The translations under genes were made by a program, and so were the position numbers. 64,000 bases of DNA from Alteribacter keqinensis (lineage in GTDB: Bacteria; Bacillota; Bacilli; Bacillales; Salisediminibacteriaceae). Below the pieces are notes generated by a model. It did no database searches. It saw nothing but the letters and a program-made list of their open reading frames with translations, and was not told the DNA's origin. This document shows, one piece after another, positions 60,918 through 64,000 of this stretch (the first letter of the stretch is position 1; every line of letters begins with the position of its first letter). The DNA lies in NCBI RefSeq assembly GCF_003710255.1, contig NZ_RHIB01000001.1:310001-374000 (forward strand). The letters run 5' to 3'.

Positions 60918-61052
60918 GTTTTCTTTAGCGAATTTATGACAATTGAGCCCTTGAACTGTACTTTTTGTCAAACCATTAGTATATTTGTAACGACTGTAAT
61001 TTTAAAATTGTGCTAAATAGACGAAAGAGTTTACATAAGAGAGGTGCTCCCT

Positions 61053-62093
61053 ATGTTTAATGATCGGTTTTTAAAAGCTGCAAGAAAAGAAGAAGTGGAC
61101 CACATACCAGTCTGGTATATGAGACAGGCAGGAAGGTCCCAGCCGGAATACCGCAAAATTAAAGAGAAGTATTCATTGGAAGAAATTACGAAACAGCCCG
61201 AACTCTGTGCCCGGGTCACGAAGCTCCCTGTGGACCAGTACGATAACGATGCTGCGATCCTCTATAAAGACATTATGACTCCTCTTCCTGCTCTCGGTGT
61301 GGATGTGGAAATTAAAAAAGGTATAGGCCCGGTAATTTACAATCCGATAGAATCAATGAAAGACGTTGAGCGTCTTGGTGAAATTAATGCGCCAGAGGAT
61401 GTCCCATACGTTCTTGAGACCATTAAACTTCTCCGTGAACAGCTGAATGTTCCATTAATTGGTTTCAGTGGGGCTCCGTTTACACTGTCGAGCTATATGA
61501 TTGAAGGCGGTCCGTCCAAAAACTATAATAAAACAAAAGCAATGATGTACAGCCAGCCGGAAGCATGGTTCAAACTTATGGACAAACTCGGTGATATGGT
61601 TATTGCCTATACGAAAGCACAGGTAGATGCCGGTGCACAGGCGATCCAGATCTTTGACTCCTGGGTAGGTGCGCTTAATATTAACGACTACCGCATGTTT
61701 GTTAAGCCGGTAATGGAACGGATCTTCACAGAGATTCAAAAAACAAATGTACCGGTTATTACATTTGGTGTCGGAGCCCGTCACCTGACGAAAGACTGGC
61801 ATGATCTTCCCGTTGACGTAGTTGGCCTTGACTGGCGTTACCCGATTGCTGAAGCAAGAAAAGACGGTATTACAAAAACCGTTCAGGGTAACCTTGATCC
61901 ATCGATCCTTCTTGCTCCATGGGATGTTATTGAAGAAAGAGCCCGTGAAGTACTGGATCAGGGTCTTGAGCAGCCAGGTTTTATCTTTAACCTTGGTCAC
62001 GGTGTATTCCCGGAAATCAAGCCGGAAACATTAAAGCGCCTGACCCGCTTTGTCCATGAGTATTCAGCAGACAAACTATCCAAATCAAACTAA
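61053..62093 (+). CDS. hemE: Uroporphyrinogen decarboxylase
   Basis: HemE (346 residues) decarboxylates uroporphyrinogen III to coproporphyrinogen III. It has the N-terminal [16 protein letters not shown] with the substrate-binding arginines, [24 protein letters not shown] and FNLGHGVFP. The ATG at 61053 follows AGAGAGGTG; a GTG at 61044 lies on the ribosome site. The 135 bases upstream hold a 12-bp palindrome AATTTTAAAATT near 61000 but no clear promoter. Confidence 0.95.
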   Translation: MFNDRFLKAARKEEVDHIPVWYMRQAGRSQPEYRKIKEKYSLEEITKQPELCARVTKLPVDQYDNDAAILYKDIMTPLPALGVDVEIKKGIGPVIYNPIESMKDVERLGEINAPEDVPYVLETIKLLREQLNVPLIGFSGAPFTLSSYMIEGGPSKNYNKTKAMMYSQPEAWFKLMDKLGDMVIAYTKAQVDAGAQAIQIFDSWVGALNINDYRMFVKPVMERIFTEIQKTNVPVITFGVGARHLTKDWHDLPVDVVGLDWRYPIAEARKDGITKTVQGNLDPSILLAPWDVIEERAREVLDQGLEQPGFIFNLGHGVFPEIKPETLKRLTRFVHEYSADKLSKSN

Positions 62094-62111
62094 TTGTTGG
62101 AGGCGTTGGCA

Positions 62112-63050
62112 ATGAAAGAAAAATACGGTTTGCTCGTAATGGCTTACGGTACTCCTAGAAGTTTAGACGAAGTAGAGCCTTATTACACACATATCCGGCG
62201 TGGGAGAAAGCCTTCAGAAGAGGCTCTTAATGACCTTACAGAGCGCTATGAAGCTATCGGCGGAATTTCTCCACTCGCAAAAATTACGGATGAACAGACA
62301 GAAAAGCTCGAAGCAGAATTGAATAAACGTTTCAGTGACTGCGAGTTTAGAGCGTATCAGGGTCTGAAACATATCGATCCTTTTATTGAGGACGCAGTGC
62401 ATCAGATGAAAGAAGACGGAATTAAAAAAGCGGTCAGTATTGTGCTGGCGCCTCATTATTCCACGTTTAGTGTAAAATCTTATAACGGCCGTGCAAAAGA
62501 AGAATCAGAGAAAATCGACGGCCCGGTGATCTCAAGCGTGGAAAGCTGGTATGATGAGCCTAAGTTTATCGATTACTGGGTTGATCAGGTGAAAAAAACA
62601 ATGGACTCTATGGACGATGCTGAACGTGGAAAGAGTGTTGTCATCTTCTCGGCACACAGCCTGCCGGAAAAAATTCTTCAAAACGGTGATCCTTACCCGG
62701 ATCAGCTTAAGGAAACCGCGAGATTGATTGCTGAGAAAGCAGGAATTAAGAATTATGAGATCGGATGGCAGAGTGAAGGGAATACTCCTGATCCTTGGAT
62801 TGGACCTGACGTTCAGGATTTAACCCGTGACCTCTATGAAAAAGAAGGCTACGAAGCGTTTGTATACTGTCCTGTAGGATTTGTAGCCGACCACCTCGAG
62901 GTTCTGTATGATAACGATTTCGAATGTAAAGTCGTTACAGACGAACTGGGCGTGTCCTACTATCGTCCGGAAATGCCGAATGCTAAGCCGGAATTCATAG
63001 ATTGCCTGGCTACAGTGATTGAAGAAAAATTAAAAGAGACAGACCGTTAA
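62112..63050 (+). CDS. hemH: Coproporphyrin III ferrochelatase HemH
   Basis: This 312-residue ferrochelatase inserts iron into the porphyrin ring; in Gram-positive bacteria the substrate is coproporphyrin III. It has [25 protein letters not shown], the active-site His in [10 protein letters not shown], and the Glu in [13 protein letters not shown]. The start is the ATG at 62112 behind TTGGAGG, 18 bases after hemE. In B. subtilis hemY follows; here the next gene is convergent and unrelated. Confidence 0.95.
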   Translation: MKEKYGLLVMAYGTPRSLDEVEPYYTHIRRGRKPSEEALNDLTERYEAIGGISPLAKITDEQTEKLEAELNKRFSDCEFRAYQGLKHIDPFIEDAVHQMKEDGIKKAVSIVLAPHYSTFSVKSYNGRAKEESEKIDGPVISSVESWYDEPKFIDYWVDQVKKTMDSMDDAERGKSVVIFSAHSLPEKILQNGDPYPDQLKETARLIAEKAGIKNYEIGWQSEGNTPDPWIGPDVQDLTRDLYEKEGYEAFVYCPVGFVADHLEVLYDNDFECKVVTDELGVSYYRPEMPNAKPEFIDCLATVIEEKLKETDR

Positions 63051-63057
63051 ATTATTA

Positions 63058-63096
63058 GACCGCCCTGTTGAAAGTAAATGCGCAGGGCGGTTTTTG
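63058..63096 (+). terminator. Rho-independent terminator after hemH
   Basis: ACCGCCCTG pairs with CAGGGCGGT, followed by TTTTG. It confirms that hemEH ends here. Confidence 0.85.
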
Positions 63097-63119
63097 TATT
63101 GTGCGATGTAAAACCGAGA

Positions 63120-63203
63120 TGTTGATTTTATTACGGCTCATTGTTCGTCGAATTAGGGGCGTTGTTGATCGAGTTTGCTCTTTTGTTCATCGACTTGCTT
63201 TTA
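63120..63203. repeat. 21-bp tandem array (array 5, core TTGTTCATC, reverse of GATGAACAA)
   Basis: Units begin at 63120, 63141, 63162 and 63183, each 21 bp, with TTGTTSRTCGA in the last three. On the minus strand the core is TCGATGAACAA, the same as the core of array 3 at 34463. It begins 24 bases after the hemH terminator and lies downstream of the convergent acyl-CoA dehydrogenase gene. Confidence 0.7.
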
Positions 63204-63249
63204 AACGTCTTCTTAGCCGGGGAAGGAGAAGAGCCGTCCCAGGAGTCTC

Positions 63250-64000
63250 CTATCCCAACCCTTTCCGTCCAATATTCACAAGTACAATATCATCCGACGG
63301 CGGATTATGCAGCCCGGCCCGGACATCACGAAAATGTCGCTGCAGGGGGCTTGTTCTTGAGAGGCTTCTGGCACCGATGACACGCATAGCCAGGTCCACC
63401 ACACGGTTTGCACTATTAGTGACTACATACTTTGTTGCGGCAAGTTCGGATGCTGACTCAGGCCGCTTTTCCGGTTTCTGTTCCCACTTATCCACTGTGC
63501 CATAGAGCACGTGGCGACATGTAAAAAGCTCCAGGTCGATCTCACCGATTTTCCGCTGGACTTCCGGTGTGTCTTTGATCGGCCCGGGCAGAGTGGAGGG
63601 GCTGAAGCTTTGTGCGAACGAAACTGCTTCATTTCGTGCGGCAGTGGCAATTCCCAAGTATACAGCGGGAACTTGCAAATACCAGCTTTCAGGTGAAGGT
63701 TTCCCAGAGTGTGTGAACAAGAGATCTTCCCCTTTAATATGGACGTGATCGAGGTAAAGGTCGTCACTTTTAGTTGCTCTCATGGAGATTGTGTCCCAAG
63801 TTTCCCTGACGCCTACGCCTGGAAGCCTGTGATCAACAAGAAACGTACCTTTCGTATCCGTCCCGCTGATTCGGGCTGTGACAAGAGAATAATCAAGTGC
63901 CACAGCCATAGAAGTGAACGATTTTGTTCCGTTGAGAACCCATCCACCGTCTTTTTTGACCGCACTTGTAGATGGCAACCCTCCTCTTGAAGGACTTCCC
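63250..64000 (-). CDS. Acyl-CoA dehydrogenase family protein (5' end outside the window)
   Basis: At least 250 residues of an acyl-CoA dehydrogenase are encoded, and the frame is open to the window edge, so the start lies beyond. Residues before the TTG at 63978 (..GSPSRGG) continue the family pattern. Visible segments are KKDGGWVLNGTKSFTSM and WDTISMRATKSDDLYLDHVHI. The C-terminal half is less typical (VIGARSLSRTSPLQRHFRDVRAG), like the acyl-CoA dehydrogenases related to DszC/flavin-dependent oxidases. It is not closely similar to the dehydrogenase at 1507, and its substrate cannot be told. Confidence 0.88.
   Translation of the reverse strand, partial: GSPSRGGLPSTSAVKKDGGWVLNGTKSFTSMAVALDYSLVTARISGTDTKGTFLVDHRLPGVGVRETWDTISMRATKSDDLYLDHVHIKGEDLLFTHSGKPSPESWYLQVPAVYLGIATAARNEAVSFAQSFSPSTLPGPIKDTPEVQRKIGEIDLELFTCRHVLYGTVDKWEQKPEKRPESASELAATKYVVTNSANRVVDLAMRVIGARSLSRTSPLQRHFRDVRAGLHNPPSDDIVLVNIGRKGLG

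Noticed and set aside
60998-61009. AATTTTAAAATT palindrome upstream of hemE as a regulator site
   Set aside because: AT-only palindromes are common in such AT-rich leaders, and the sequence does not match PerR or another known box closely enough.

Overview
The window reads as a chromosomal segment of a low-GC, endospore-forming member of the Bacillaceae. An alpha/beta-type small acid-soluble spore protein, YheC/YheD proteins, YjcZ peptides, a gerA-type germinant receptor operon and YhaL support this. Much of the gene order matches the yhe-yha-hpr-ecs-pbpF-hem region of Bacillus subtilis. The exported foldase PrsA has a very acidic N-terminal region, which hints at a salt- or alkali-adapted species (inference). 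I saw no rRNA, tRNA, prophage, transposase or CRISPR array.

Layout. 1-9.4 kb: the 3' part of nadA, then a leucine/isovalerate catabolic operon in the order of the B. subtilis yngJ-yngE cluster (acyl-CoA dehydrogenase, biotin carboxylase, biotin carrier, HMG-CoA lyase, enoyl-CoA hydratase, carboxyltransferase). It is followed by scoA-scoB, so isovaleryl-CoA could be taken to acetyl-CoA plus acetoacetyl-CoA. 9.4-13.5 kb: an SASP gene, a zinc-ribbon protein, the shared sugar-ABC ATPase MsmX with CcpA sites, a PucR-type regulator and small spore-region genes. 13.8-18.8 kb: four overlapping YheC/YheD ATP-grasp paralogues. 19-29.6 kb: yheB, yheA, yhaX, yhzD, the ABC pair yhaQ-yhaP, and yhaO-yhaN. 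30-34.4 kb: a CssRS-like secretion-stress two-component system and an MFS exporter sit between yhaN and yhaM. 35-39.7 kb: yhaL, a GntR regulator and a maltose PTS pair (malA-malP) with a clear promoter, CRE and operator. 40-51 kb: prsA, two YjcZ peptides, membrane proteins, scoC (hpr), serC, hit, an MFS transporter and ecsABC. 51-64 kb: an amidohydrolase, ccdA, a PfpI-like protein, pbpF, a ger operon in the order small ORF-B-C-A, hemE-hemH without hemY next to it, and a truncated acyl-CoA dehydrogenase.

The most unusual material is between the genes. (1) At least five intergenic spacers carry degenerate tandem arrays with the same 21-bp period but different core sequences, each just downstream of a stop codon or terminator. 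(2) A 183-bp element with three predicted hairpins occurs twice, about 89% identical by eye, once inside the leucine operon and once next to yheE. (3) A longer, decayed palindromic repeat family occupies about ten other spacers. Genes for secretion and its control (cssRS, prsA, scoC, ecsABC) lie within about 21 kb of each other.
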